In this document: positions 10,594 to 19,274 of the stretch, piece after piece
Position numbering within the stretch: the first letter of the stretch is position 1
Layout of the letters: each line of letters starts with the position of its first letter
From: Streptomyces sp. NBC_00234
Lineage (GTDB): Bacteria > Actinomycetota > Actinomycetes > Streptomycetales > Streptomycetaceae
Direction: 5' to 3'
Assembly (NCBI RefSeq): GCF_036195325.1
Contig: NZ_CP108101.1
Location: 3,658,001-3,722,000 of the forward strand
Length of the DNA stretch: 64,000 bases
Notes under the pieces: generated by a model
The model's input: only the letters and a program-made list of their open reading frames with translations
Database searches by the model: none
What the model was told of the DNA's origin: nothing
Program-made: the position numbers and the translations under genes

Positions 10594-11028
10594 CTATCGC
10601 CCGGTCTCCGGCTCCGCGTCATCGGCCGGGGTTGTCTCACCGGCCGGACTTGCGGGCGGTTCGGGGAAGGTGGGCAGAACCATACGCATGGCGTCCTGGA
10701 GAGCCTCGCGCTGTTCGGCCGACATCATGCCGAAGAAGGCGACAAGAGCGGCGGCGGGGTTGTCACTGCGGGACCAGGCTTCGTTCATCAGTGCGGCCGA
10801 GTACGCGGCACGGGTCGAGACCGCCGTATATCGATATGCGCGGCCGTCTACTTCCCTGCGTACCCAGCCCTTCTGATGGAGATTGTCCATTACCGTCATG
10901 ACGGTCGTGTACGCGATGGACCGTTCCTGCTGAAGGTCCTCAAGAACTTCCCGCACGGTGACCGGACGGTTCCATTGCCAGACCCGTGTCATCACGGCGT
11001 CTTCCAGCTCTCCCAATTGGCGAGGCAC
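10594..11028 (-). CDS. BlaI/MecI/CopY family transcriptional repressor
   Basis: This 144-residue protein has the family's winged helix: LGELEDAVMTRVWQWNRPVT, then REVLEDLQQE and the recognition helix IAYTTVMTVMDNLHQKGWV, with the wing R-x-G-RAYRYTA. The C-terminal half is the dimer region. The start is a GTG at 11028 after AAGGTGA. Classical members repress beta-lactamase or copper genes and are cut by a BlaR-type protease; no such partner is nearby. It probably forms a unit with the downstream acetyltransferase (9-base gap). Confidence 0.92.
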   Translation of the reverse strand: MPRQLGELEDAVMTRVWQWNRPVTVREVLEDLQQERSIAYTTVMTVMDNLHQKGWVRREVDGRAYRYTAVSTRAAYSAALMNEAWSRSDNPAAALVAFFGMMSAEQREALQDAMRMVLPTFPEPPASPAGETTPADDAEPETGR

Positions 11029-11079
11029 AGCGTCACCTTAGTGCTAGATGTCTGGAATGGACTGTTATTTACACAGCAA

Positions 11080-11118
11080 AAGGGCGTACAGCTCGTCACT
11101 CACGAGCCGTACGCCCTT
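11080..11118. terminator. Hairpin terminator
   Basis: AAGGGCGTACAGCTCGT at 11080-11096 pairs with 11102-11118 (16 of 17 bases) around a 5-base loop. It lies between the small membrane-protein gene (stop at 11133) and the BlaI-type gene, so it ends leftward transcription before the regulator's promoter. Confidence 0.8.
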
Positions 11119-11132
11119 CTCGGGTCCTGGGT

Positions 11133-11312
11133 TCAGACGCCTTCGGCCCGCGGATTCTGCTGGACCGACTCCGCGCGGGAGATCGCGGCGTCCACGGCCG
11201 CGTCCTCCTTGGTCTTGTTCGGACCGCCCTGACTCTTGACGATCGTCACGACGAGACCGATGAAGAAGGCGGCCATCACCACGGGGGGCAGAAGCGCGGA
11301 TACGTAGTCCAT
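11133..11312 (-). CDS. Small single-pass membrane protein (hypothetical)
   Basis: This 59-residue product, MDYVSALLPPVVMAAFFIGL onward, has one membrane helix at about residues 5-27 and a polar cytoplasmic tail with QGGPNKTKEDAAVDAAISRA. The ATG at 11312 is chosen because upstream codons in this open frame are a shadow of the neighbouring gene. I recall it as conserved at this position in Streptomyces; its function is unknown. Confidence 0.75.
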   Translation of the reverse strand: MDYVSALLPPVVMAAFFIGLVVTIVKSQGGPNKTKEDAAVDAAISRAESVQQNPRAEGV

Positions 11313-11380
11313 GCCGTCCAGAGTAGCGAGCCCCGTGCCGCCGGAGTCCGCGCCCTCCCGGGGAGGGCGCGGCGAACCGG

Positions 11381-12004
11381 TCAGCCCGCGGCGCGTTCCT
11401 CCGACGGGGCCACGGGGCGGCGGCGGGGCGGGAAGACCTCGGAGGGCTTCGGCATGGGGCGGTCGCCGGGGCGCTCCGCGGGGGCAGGCGGGCGGGCCGG
11501 CGCCGGCGGGGCCTTGGGGCGGTCGGGCTCCTTGGCGGCGGCGAGGCCGCCCGGCAGGGCGAGCAGGCGGCTGCGGGGAGCGGGGGCCGTCACGGGGACC
11601 GCGCGGCCGGCGAGGCGGGCGCGGACCGAGCGCTCCGCGAGCACCTGGCAGCGCTCCAGGAGCGCCGCCGCGAGCGGTTTCCCGCGCAGTGCGCGCAGCG
11701 CGGCCAGATCGTCGGGGCGGGGGTCGTATCCGGCGGCCACGGCGTCCTGGAGGAGCTCCAGATAGCCGGAGACGGAGCCGGGGAGGGCGTTGCGGTAGCG
11801 GGCGAGATCGGCGAGCAGGAACGCGCGCAGCCGACCGGCCTCGCCGACCGCCTCGTCCACGGCCCCCGCGAGCCGCAGGCAGTCCTGGACATCCTCTTCG
11901 GGCAAGGGCGTGGGGTGGAGGGCGATGGCGAGAACGCGTCGGAGCACACGCAGCTCGTCCGCGCTGAACGCCATGCCGCCGCGTGATCCGTAGGGCGTGG
12001 GCAT
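11381..12004 (-). CDS. Conserved hypothetical protein (SCO3379-like)
   Basis: This is a 207-residue, mostly helical, soluble protein. Residues about 10-135 are ordered (FSADELRVLRRVLAIALHPT through LRALRGKPLAAALLERCQV). The last 70 residues are Pro/Ala/Arg-rich and probably disordered. No known motif is visible. Neither the ATG at 12004 nor the in-frame ATG at 11974 has a clear ribosome site, so the start is uncertain. It sits downstream of coaX on the same strand with a 108-base gap. Confidence 0.7.
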   Translation of the reverse strand: MPTPYGSRGGMAFSADELRVLRRVLAIALHPTPLPEEDVQDCLRLAGAVDEAVGEAGRLRAFLLADLARYRNALPGSVSGYLELLQDAVAAGYDPRPDDLAALRALRGKPLAAALLERCQVLAERSVRARLAGRAVPVTAPAPRSRLLALPGGLAAAKEPDRPKAPPAPARPPAPAERPGDRPMPKPSEVFPPRRRPVAPSEERAAG

Positions 12005-12112
12005 AACGCGACAATACGTGCTAAATGGACAAAATCCGCTTAACTGGCCGTCGGCGGCGCGGCGTCTTCTGACGCGCCGCCGGGGCCGTTCCCGCAGGTT
12101 GCGCCGCGTGCC

Positions 12113-12910
12113 TCAGAGCCGCGCGATGTTCCGCTCGTACACGAGGCGCAGTCCGATGAGCGTCAGCCAGGGCTCGTGCTCGTCGATGACGGAGGACTCC
12201 CCCAACACCATCGGAGCAAGGCCACCGGTCGCGATGACGGTGACGTCGTCCGGGTCGGCCGCGAGCTCCTTCTTCATCCGCTGGACGACGCCGTCGATCT
12301 GGCCAGCGAAGCCGTAGACGATGCCGGACTGCATGGCTTCGACGGTGTTCTTGCCGATGACACTTCGGGGCCTGGCCAGCTCGATCTTGCGGAGCTGGGC
12401 GCCCTTGACCCCGAGCGCCTCCACCGAGATCTCGATGCCGGGCGCGATCACGCCGCCGGTGTACTCACCGCGCGCGGAGACCGCGTCGAAGGTGGTGGCC
12501 GTGCCGAGGTCCACCACGATCGCCGGGCCGCCGTAGAGCTCGACCGCGGCGACCGCGTTGATGATGCGGTCCGCGCCGACCTCCTTCGGGTTGTCCGTCA
12601 GGACCGGCACACCGGTCTTGACGCCCGGCTCCACGAGGATCGCCGGGACGTCGCCGTAGTAGCGGCGGGTGACCTCGCGGAGCTCGTGCAGGACGGCGGG
12701 GACGGTGGAGCAGATCGCGATGCCCTCGATGCCGTCGCCGAGCTCCACCCCGAGCAGCGGGTGCATGCCCATGAGGCCCTGGAGCAGCACGGCGAGCTCG
12801 TCCGCCGTACGACGGGAATCGGTGGAGATCCGCCAGTGCTCGACGATCTCGTCACCGTCGAACAGGCCGAGGACCGTGTGCGAGTTGCCGACGTCGATGG
12901 TGAGCAGCAT
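12113..12910 (-). CDS. coaX: Type III pantothenate kinase
   Basis: This 265-residue enzyme phosphorylates pantothenate in the first step of CoA synthesis. The ASKHA-fold phosphate motif is at the N-terminus (MLLTIDVGNSHTVLGLFDGD). Also visible are GADRIINAVAA, the second phosphate motif VVDLGTATTFDAVSARGEYTGG and a C-terminal adenosine motif VIATGGLAPMV. Length is normal. Its start overlaps the nadC stop by one base (TGATG), so it is the last gene of the panC-nadB-nadC-coaX operon, which ties pantothenate formation to its use. Confidence 0.96.
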   Translation of the reverse strand: MLLTIDVGNSHTVLGLFDGDEIVEHWRISTDSRRTADELAVLLQGLMGMHPLLGVELGDGIEGIAICSTVPAVLHELREVTRRYYGDVPAILVEPGVKTGVPVLTDNPKEVGADRIINAVAAVELYGGPAIVVDLGTATTFDAVSARGEYTGGVIAPGIEISVEALGVKGAQLRKIELARPRSVIGKNTVEAMQSGIVYGFAGQIDGVVQRMKKELAADPDDVTVIATGGLAPMVLGESSVIDEHEPWLTLIGLRLVYERNIARL

Positions 12911-13947
12911 CAGACGCCGGCCCCGTCGGTGTCGCGGAAGTCCAGACCGATGTCGAGGATCGGCGAGGAGTGGGTGAGCGCTCCGACGGCCAGGTAGTCG
13001 ACGCCCGCCTCGGCGTAGGCGCGCGCGGAGTCGAGGGAGAGCCGGCCGGAGGACTCCAGCACGGCACGGCCGCCGACGAGCGCGACCGCCTCCTCCGTCA
13101 GGGAGGGCGTGAAGTTGTCCAGCAGGATCAGGTCGGCTCCCGCGTCCAGGACCTCGCCGACCTGCTCCAGCGTGTCGACCTCGACCTCGATCGGCACCTC
13201 CGGGAAGGCCGCCCTGACCCGCTTGAACGCCTCCGCGACACCGCCCGCCGCGACGACGTGGTTGTCCTTGACGAGCGCCGCGTCCGTCAGCGACATGCGG
13301 TGGTTGACGCCGCCGCCGCAGCGCACCGCGTACTTCTCCAGCGCACGCAGGCCGGGGGTCGTCTTGCGGGTGTCGCGGACCTTGGCCTTCGTGCCTTCGA
13401 GCACGTCGGCCCAGGCGCGCGTGGCCGTCGCGATGCCCGAAAGCCTGCAGAGCAGGTTGAGGGCGCTGCGCTCGCCGGTGAGCAGGTCACGGGTGCGGGT
13501 GGTGACGGTCAGCAGCTTCTGGCCGGGGACGACGCGGTCGCCGTCCTCGACGTGCCGCTCGACCTCGAACTCCTCCGTACAGACGATCGAGAGGACGGCT
13601 TCCGCGATGTGGATACCGGCGACGACGCCCGCCTCGCGGGCGGTGAAGTCACCGGTCGCCACGGCGTCCTCGGAGACCGTCGCCACGGTCGTCACGTCCA
13701 CGCCGCCGTCGAGGTCCTCCTCGATCGCGACATGGGCGACGTCCTCGACCTGGACGGGGTCCAGACCGGCGTCGGCGAGCAGCTGGGCGAGAGCCGGGTC
13801 CAGACCGCACTCCAGCCCGTCGGGGTCGTAACCGTCGCCGCAGCCGCAGCCGTCGCCGCAGCCGTCCGCGGCGGGAGCGGGCGCGCCGATCTGGATCAGC
13901 GGTACGTCCACGGGCGTGGGGCGCGGATTCTCTTCGGGCGTGCTCAC
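12910..13947 (-). CDS. nadC: Nicotinate-nucleotide pyrophosphorylase (carboxylating)
   Basis: NadC makes nicotinate mononucleotide from quinolinate and PRPP. The 345-residue product starts at the GTG at 13947 (after GAGGAG), overlapping the nadB stop as GTGA. The core from about residue 48 has AIEEDLDGGVDVTT, DTRKTTPGLRALEKYAV (the quinolinate-binding RKT...K), GGGVNHRMSL and EVEVDTLEQ. About 40 extra N-terminal residues precede it. They include a Cys/Gly-rich stretch, GCGDGCGCGDG, plus a further Cys (Cys30, 34, 36, 47) that is not part of the enzyme fold and could bind a metal. Confidence 0.96.
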   Translation of the reverse strand: MSTPEENPRPTPVDVPLIQIGAPAPAADGCGDGCGCGDGYDPDGLECGLDPALAQLLADAGLDPVQVEDVAHVAIEEDLDGGVDVTTVATVSEDAVATGDFTAREAGVVAGIHIAEAVLSIVCTEEFEVERHVEDGDRVVPGQKLLTVTTRTRDLLTGERSALNLLCRLSGIATATRAWADVLEGTKAKVRDTRKTTPGLRALEKYAVRCGGGVNHRMSLTDAALVKDNHVVAAGGVAEAFKRVRAAFPEVPIEVEVDTLEQVGEVLDAGADLILLDNFTPSLTEEAVALVGGRAVLESSGRLSLDSARAYAEAGVDYLAVGALTHSSPILDIGLDFRDTDGAGV

Positions 13948-15689
13948 GGTTGCGGCTCCTCGGGGGCGTCGGCGTGGTGGTTCGGGGTGCTTGAGCAGTC
14001 TGGTGTCTCGGTGGCGCGTACGGGCGGGAATGCGGCGGACTCCGTACGGCTCACGACGAGCCGCCGGTCCGGGGCGATGCGTACGACGAGGTGGCGGCGC
14101 CAGTTCTCGTCGTCCCGGTCGGGCCGGTCCTCGCGCCAGTGACAGCCGCGCGTCTCCTCGCGCGCGCGGGCCGCGGCGACCAGGACCCGGGAGACCAGGA
14201 GCAGGTTGGTGGCCTCCCAGGCGTCCACGCCCGGCACGGCCACCTTGGGTTCGGCGGCGTCGGCGTCGTCGGCCGCGGTGCGGTGCAGGGCGTCGAGCTC
14301 CTCGGCCGCGGTGGCCAGACTGGCCGCGGAACGGATGACTCCGGCGCCCCGCGTCATGATCCGCTGGATCGCCGCACGGGACTCGGGGACCAGGAGGGGC
14401 GAGGTACTGCCGCCGAGGGGTTCGACCGCCTCGGTCCGCTCCGGCCGGTCCCGCACGATGTCGGCGGCGATGCGCTCCGCGAAGACCAGCCCTTCGAGAA
14501 GGGAGTTGGAGGCCAGCCGGTTCGCGCCGTGCACGCCCGTACAGGCGACCTCGCCGCAGGCGTACAGACCGGGGACCGTCGTACGGCCGACGAGGTCGGT
14601 ACGGATGCCTCCCGAGGCGTAGTGCGCGGCGGGCGCGACCGGGATCGGTTCGGTGACCGGGTCGATGCCGTGGGAGCGGCAGGCCGCCAGGATCGTGGGG
14701 AAGCGGTGCTCCCACATCTCGGCGCCGAAGTGGCGGGCGTCCAGATACATGTGCTCGGTGCCGTTGCGGTGCATCTGGCGGGTGATGCCCTTGGCGACGA
14801 TGTCGCGCGGGGCCAGTTCCGCCAGCTCGTGCTGCCCGAGCATGAAGCGGGTGCCGGACGCGTCGACGAGGTGGGCGCCCTCGCCCCGTACCGCTTCCGA
14901 CACGAGGGGCTGCTGGCCCTCCGAGTCGGCGCCGAGGAACAGGACCGTCGGGTGGAACTGGACGAACTCCAGGTCGGAGACCTCCGCGCCGGCCCGCAGC
15001 GCCAGGGCCACACCGTCGCCCGTGGAGACGGACGGGTTGGTGGTGGCGGAGAAGACCTGGCCCATGCCGCCGGTGGCGAGGACGACCGCGGGGGCGCGCA
15101 CCGCGCCCACGCCGTCGTGCTGTCCCTCGCCCATGACGTGCAGGGTGACGCCCGCCGTACGGCCTTCGGCGTCCGTGAGGAGGTCCAGGACCAGGGCGTT
15201 CTCGACCGTGTGGAGGGCCGCCGAACGCACCGCCTCGACCAGCGCCCGGGAGATCTCGGCGCCCGTGGCGTCGCCTCCGGCATGCGCGATGCGGCGGCGG
15301 TGGTGGCCGCCCTCGCGGGTCAGGGCGATGTCGCCGCTCTCCGTCTTGTCGAAGAGCGCGCCGGTGTCGATCAGCCTGCGCACCGCGTCGGGGCCCTCGG
15401 TGACCAGCGTCCTGACCGCCGTCTCGTCGCACAGGCCCGCGCCCGCGACCAGCGTGTCGGCCAGGTGCTGCTCTGGGGTGTCGCCCTCGCCGAGGGCCGC
15501 CGCGATGCCGCCCTGTGCCCAGCGGGTGGAGCCGTCGTCGAGGCGGGCCTTGGTGACGACCACGGTGGCGAGGCCCGCCGCGGCGCAGCGCAGTGCGGTG
15601 GTGAGACCGGCCACGCCCGAGCCGACCACGACGACGTCCGCGTCGATGGCCCAGCCGGGGGCGGGGGCGGTCAGCCGTATTCCGGTCAC
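13944..15689 (-). CDS. nadB: L-aspartate oxidase
   Basis: This 581-residue flavoenzyme oxidises aspartate to iminoaspartate, the first step of NAD synthesis. FAD binding is seen at VVVVGSGVAGLTTALRCAAA. Other signatures are STRWAQGGIAAALGEGDTPE, HHRRRIAHAGGDATG and the active-site region ASGGIRTDLVGRTTVPGLYACGEVACTGVHG. The C-terminal flavoprotein domain covers about 430-530. The GTG at 15689 overlaps the panC stop. The partner quinolinate synthase NadA is not in the window, so it must be encoded elsewhere. Confidence 0.97.
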   Translation of the reverse strand: MTGIRLTAPAPGWAIDADVVVVGSGVAGLTTALRCAAAGLATVVVTKARLDDGSTRWAQGGIAAALGEGDTPEQHLADTLVAGAGLCDETAVRTLVTEGPDAVRRLIDTGALFDKTESGDIALTREGGHHRRRIAHAGGDATGAEISRALVEAVRSAALHTVENALVLDLLTDAEGRTAGVTLHVMGEGQHDGVGAVRAPAVVLATGGMGQVFSATTNPSVSTGDGVALALRAGAEVSDLEFVQFHPTVLFLGADSEGQQPLVSEAVRGEGAHLVDASGTRFMLGQHELAELAPRDIVAKGITRQMHRNGTEHMYLDARHFGAEMWEHRFPTILAACRSHGIDPVTEPIPVAPAAHYASGGIRTDLVGRTTVPGLYACGEVACTGVHGANRLASNSLLEGLVFAERIAADIVRDRPERTEAVEPLGGSTSPLLVPESRAAIQRIMTRGAGVIRSAASLATAAEELDALHRTAADDADAAEPKVAVPGVDAWEATNLLLVSRVLVAAARAREETRGCHWREDRPDRDDENWRRHLVVRIAPDRRLVVSRTESAAFPPVRATETPDCSSTPNHHADAPEEPQP

Positions 15690-16729
15690 GTGAGGGCTCC
15701 GAAGGTCAGCGGGATGTTGTCGATCAGCCGGGTGGCGCCCACCCGGGCCGCCACGGCGAGGATCGCCTCGCCGTGGTCGCGGTCGTCGGGGATCTCGGTG
15801 AAGTCCGCCGGGTCGACGAGGGCGAGATAGTCCACGGCCAGCGGTGGCTGTTCCCTGGACGCGTCCTCCAGGACGAGGCGAGCCGCGGCCCGGACCGCCG
15901 CGGGGCCGCCGCTCGGCCGGGCCAGGGCCACCGCCTGGGTGTCGGCCGCCGCCCGGGACTCACCGAGGGCGGCCAGTCCCGCGACCCGGCCGACGTTGGC
16001 CGTGGTGGCCGTCGCGCGCTCGTGCAGGGCCTGCTGGGCGGCGAGCCGGTCGCGGGCCGCGAACAGGGCCCGGGGCAGAGCGAGCGCGGTGTGGCGCTCC
16101 TCCGCGGAGAGGAAACGGTTGCGGCTGGAGAGCGCCAGGCCATCGGGGTCGCGGACGGTGGGGACCCCCGTGATCTCGACGCCGAAGTTGAGATCGCGCA
16201 CCATGCGGCGGATCAGCGCCAGCTGCTGGGCGTCCTTCTGCCCGTAGAACGCCTCGTCGGGGCGGGTGAGGTGGAGCAGTTTGGCGACGACGGTGAGCAT
16301 GCCGTCGAAGTGCCCGGGGCGTGCGGCGCCTTCGAGGCGCTCGCCCATGGGGCCTGCGGTGATGCGGACCTGGGGCTCCCCGCCGGGGTAGACCTCGTCG
16401 GCCGAGGGCGCGAAGACCACGTCGGCGCCCGCCTCGGCGGCGACCACGAGGTCGGCGTCGAGCGTGCGCGGGTAGCGGTCGAGGTCGGCCGCCTCGCCGA
16501 ACTGGAGCGGGTTCACGAAGACAGTGACCACGACCTGGCCCTCCGGTCCCGCGGCGGTGCGCGCGGTACGGATCAGGGTGGCGTGGCCGTCGTGGAGTGC
16601 GCCCATCGTCATGACGACGACGCGGCGCGCCCCGGCCGGGCGGCTCAGGGCGTGCAACTCGGCCGCGGTGTGCAGGAGGACGGGGGTGGACTCCGAGCGG
16701 GTCCCGGAATCCGGGTGCGGGGCGTTCAT
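15686..16729 (-). CDS. panC: Pantoate-beta-alanine ligase
   Basis: PanC joins pantoate and beta-alanine with ATP to form pantothenate. The 347-residue product has the nucleotidyl-transferase HxGH motif in VVVMTMGALHDGHATLIRTA, FVNPLQFGEAADLDRYPRT, FYGQKDAQQLALIRRMVRDL and the KMSKS-like loop LSSRNRFLSAEER. A 35-residue N-terminal extension precedes the core, and it is slightly longer than typical (about 280). It overlaps the upstream DUF2520 gene stop as ATGA and is followed by nadB with a GTGA overlap. Confidence 0.96.
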   Translation of the reverse strand: MNAPHPDSGTRSESTPVLLHTAAELHALSRPAGARRVVVMTMGALHDGHATLIRTARTAAGPEGQVVVTVFVNPLQFGEAADLDRYPRTLDADLVVAAEAGADVVFAPSADEVYPGGEPQVRITAGPMGERLEGAARPGHFDGMLTVVAKLLHLTRPDEAFYGQKDAQQLALIRRMVRDLNFGVEITGVPTVRDPDGLALSSRNRFLSAEERHTALALPRALFAARDRLAAQQALHERATATTANVGRVAGLAALGESRAAADTQAVALARPSGGPAAVRAAARLVLEDASREQPPLAVDYLALVDPADFTEIPDDRDHGEAILAVAARVGATRLIDNIPLTFGALT

Positions 16730-17691
16730 CGGGCCTCCCCCGGTCCGGTGCCCTCGGTTCCGGCCGTGCCGCCGCCGCCCGCGCCGTCGGCCAGGACGCC
16801 GAGCAGGTCCTCCGCGAGCTCCGGCTTGAGCATGCCGTGCGCGAGGGCACGGTCGGCCGTGGCGCGGGCCATCGCGACGTATCCGGCCACCGTCTCCGGG
16901 GCGTGCGCGCGCAGCTCGCCGATGTGCGCGGCGACCGTGCCGGCGTCACCGCGGGCGACCGGTCCGGTCAGCGCCGCGTCGCCGGAGCGCAGGGCGTTGT
17001 CCAGCGCCGCTCCGAGGAGCGGGCCGAGCATCCGGTCGGGGGCGGAGACACCGGCCTTGGCCAGCAGTTCCATGGCCTCGGCGACCAGGGTGACCAGGTG
17101 GTTCGCACCGAGCGCGAGCGCCGCGTGGTAGAGCGGACGGGACTCCTCGGCGATCCATTCGGGCTCGCCGCCCATCTCGATGACCAGTGCCTCGGCCGCG
17201 AGCCTCAGCTCCACGGGTGCGGTGACACCGAACGAGCAGCCCGCCAGCCGCTGGACGTCGACGGAACTGCCCGTGAACGTCATCGCCGGGTGCAGGGCGA
17301 GCGGCAGTGCCCCGGCCCGCCGGGCGGGGTCGAGCACCTTGGTCCCGTACCGCCCCGAGGTGTGGACGATCAGCTGTCCCGGGCGCACGGCACCGGTCTC
17401 GGCGAGTCCCTCGACCAGACCGGGGAGCGCGTCGTCGGGGACGGTCAGCAGCACCAGCTCGGCGCGCGCCAGCACCTCGGCGGGCGGCACCAGGGGTACG
17501 TCGGGGAGCAGGGCCGCCGCCCGGCGCACCGATGCGTCGGAGACGCCCGACACCGCCACCGGACGGTGTCCGGCGAGCTGGAGCGAGGCGGCGAGGGCGG
17601 GGCCCACCCGGCCCGCGCCGACGACGCCGACCGTGAGGCGGGCGGGGCGGTCCCTCGCGTCGAGGGGGTCCTTCGAAGTTGTCGTATTCAC
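16726..17691 (-). CDS. Rossmann-like/DUF2520 protein, candidate ketopantoate-type reductase
   Basis: The 321-residue product starts at the GTG at 17691; the open frame runs further but upstream codons face the promoter of the divergent gene. A Rossmann NAD(P)-binding motif is seen at LTVGVVGAGRVGPALAASLQ, then the HPAMTF segment (PLALHPAMTFTG) and the helical DUF2520 domain with HAALALGANHLVTLVAEAM. It resembles ketopantoate reductase and F420-dependent NADP reductase folds. As first gene of the pantothenate/NAD operon, with ATGA coupling to panC, it could supply pantoate, but no PanE assignment is proven. Confidence 0.85.
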   Translation of the reverse strand: MNTTTSKDPLDARDRPARLTVGVVGAGRVGPALAASLQLAGHRPVAVSGVSDASVRRAAALLPDVPLVPPAEVLARAELVLLTVPDDALPGLVEGLAETGAVRPGQLIVHTSGRYGTKVLDPARRAGALPLALHPAMTFTGSSVDVQRLAGCSFGVTAPVELRLAAEALVIEMGGEPEWIAEESRPLYHAALALGANHLVTLVAEAMELLAKAGVSAPDRMLGPLLGAALDNALRSGDAALTGPVARGDAGTVAAHIGELRAHAPETVAGYVAMARATADRALAHGMLKPELAEDLLGVLADGAGGGGTAGTEGTGPGEAR

Positions 17692-17858
17692 GCGGCGGTG
17701 GCCTTCCGTTCCAGTCCGCGGGGGGTACCGGACGATTTCTCTGCATGCTACGCCAGCGTTTCGCGGCACCTCACGACTGTCCACAGCCTGTGGGTAACTC
17801 TGCGGCTCCGGCGGAAATCCAGTCGGACGATCCGGGCGGTCCGGGTAATGATCGTCCC

Positions 17859-19004
17859 ATGACGGACACCGATGGGCAGAAGGAGCGGCAGCGCAGGCTG
17901 GCCGCGTGGCAACGGTCCGGACGGGTCCTCGCACGGGCGTCCGTGGAGGCCACGATCGGCGAGCGGCTGACCGCACTGGCAGCCGGCGCGGGCGCCGTCC
18001 ACGACATGGACGACTGGACGGACGTGTACGGCGACGGGGTCGTCGGCGAGGTCGAGCGACGGGTGGCCGAACTGCTCGGCATGGAGGCCGCCGCGTTCTT
18101 CCCGACCGGGACGATGGCCCAGCAGGTCGCGCTGCGCTGCTGGGCGGGGCGGACCGGCAACACGACCGTGGCCCTCCACCCGCTCTCCCATCCCGAGGTG
18201 CACGAGAGGGGAGCGCTGGGTGCGGTGAGCGGGCTGCGGACCGTGCATCCGACCTCCGAACCGCGACTGCCCACGGCGGACGAGATCCGGGACTTCCCGG
18301 AGCCGTTCGGCACGCTGATGCTGGAGCTGCCGTTGCGGGACGCCGGTTTCGTCCTGCCGGAGTGGGAGGCGCTGAAGGACGTGGTGGCTGCCGCGCGGGA
18401 GCGGGACGCGGTCGTCCATCTGGACGGCGCGCGCCTGTGGGAATGCGGCCCGCACTTCGGGCGCGAGCTCTCCGAGATCGCCGGCCTGGCGGACAGCGTG
18501 TACGTGTCGTTCTACAAGTCCCTGGGTGGGCTCTCCGGGGCGGTGCTCGCCGGCCCCGACGCACTGGTGGAGGAGGCCCGGACGTGGCGCCACCGGTACG
18601 GCGGACAGGTCTTCCAGCAGTACCCGGCTGCGCTCTCCGCCCTGCTGGGCCTGGAACGGGAGCTGCCGAGGCTGCCCGCGTACGTGGCGCACGCGCAGGT
18701 GGTGGCCGGGGCTCTGGCCGAAGGCTTCGCGCAGTCCGCGGTCCCGTGGTTCCGGGTGCATCCGGAGCCCCCGCACACCCATCAGTTCCAGGTCTGGCTG
18801 CCGTACGGACCGGACGTACTGAACGAGGCGTCGGTGCGGCAGTCCGAGGAGACCGGGGTGACGCTGTTCCGCCGGTGGTTCTCCGGTCCTTCGACGCCGC
18901 CCGGGGTCTCCTTCACCGAGGTCACGGTGGCCGCGGAGGGACTGGAGTGGACGGCCTCGGACGTCCGCGACGCCGTGGCGGAGTTCGTGAAGCGGCTGGT
19001 GTAG
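17859..19004 (+). CDS. Threonine aldolase family PLP enzyme
   Basis: This 381-residue fold-type I PLP protein starts at the ATG at 17859. Signatures are YGDGVVGEVERRVAELLGME (the family usually has DVYGEDPT...), FFPTGTMAQQVALRC, VVHLDGARLWECG (Asp binding the PLP nitrogen) and the PLP lysine in SVYVSFYKSLGGLSGAVL. Threonine aldolases cleave threonine to glycine and acetaldehyde; related beta-eliminating lyases share the pattern, so the substrate is not certain. A flexible 25-residue N-terminus precedes the core. It is divergent from the DUF2520-panC operon. Confidence 0.88.
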   Translation: MTDTDGQKERQRRLAAWQRSGRVLARASVEATIGERLTALAAGAGAVHDMDDWTDVYGDGVVGEVERRVAELLGMEAAAFFPTGTMAQQVALRCWAGRTGNTTVALHPLSHPEVHERGALGAVSGLRTVHPTSEPRLPTADEIRDFPEPFGTLMLELPLRDAGFVLPEWEALKDVVAAARERDAVVHLDGARLWECGPHFGRELSEIAGLADSVYVSFYKSLGGLSGAVLAGPDALVEEARTWRHRYGGQVFQQYPAALSALLGLERELPRLPAYVAHAQVVAGALAEGFAQSAVPWFRVHPEPPHTHQFQVWLPYGPDVLNEASVRQSEETGVTLFRRWFSGPSTPPGVSFTEVTVAAEGLEWTASDVRDAVAEFVKRLV

Positions 19005-19008
19005 GCGG

Positions 19009-19170
19009 CTATGGGCGGGGCTGCGTACGGGTGGCGGCCGTCCAGGTCCGGAGGCGCCTGCGGAGCTCCCGCAGCACCTCCCGGTCGTGCCGGCCGGGCG
19101 GCGGCGGAGGCCTCTCCCCGTGCTGGGCCGCGCGATAGCTGTCGAACATGTACTGCTGAATCGCGTCCAT
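19009..19170 (-). CDS. Small hypothetical protein
   Basis: This 53-residue basic protein starts MDAIQQYMFDSYRAAQHGER, continues with a proline run and ends in a basic helix VLRELRRRLRTWTA. The ATG at 19170 follows GGAG at 5 bases, which supports it over an ATG 57 bases upstream. No domain is recognised. It converges with the aldolase-like gene with a 4-base gap. Confidence 0.6.
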   Translation of the reverse strand: MDAIQQYMFDSYRAAQHGERPPPPPGRHDREVLRELRRRLRTWTAATRTQPRP

Positions 19171-19274
19171 GACTCCAGAGTGAGCCGGTCGCGGCCGGCC
19201 CGCGCGCTGATTGACGAGCACCGTCAAACGGCGCGTGGTCCCGTCCCCGCACCCCGCACTATGGAGGGGTGAGC

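Noticed and set aside
12910..15432. 840-codon open frame covering nadC and part of nadB
   Set aside because: Only the segment from GTG 13947 encodes NadC; the upstream part is out of frame with nadB and lacks any domain match.
17759..17800. DnaA-box-like TGTCCACA near 17780
   Set aside because: Only one copy is present, with no dnaA or cluster of boxes, so it is not an origin.
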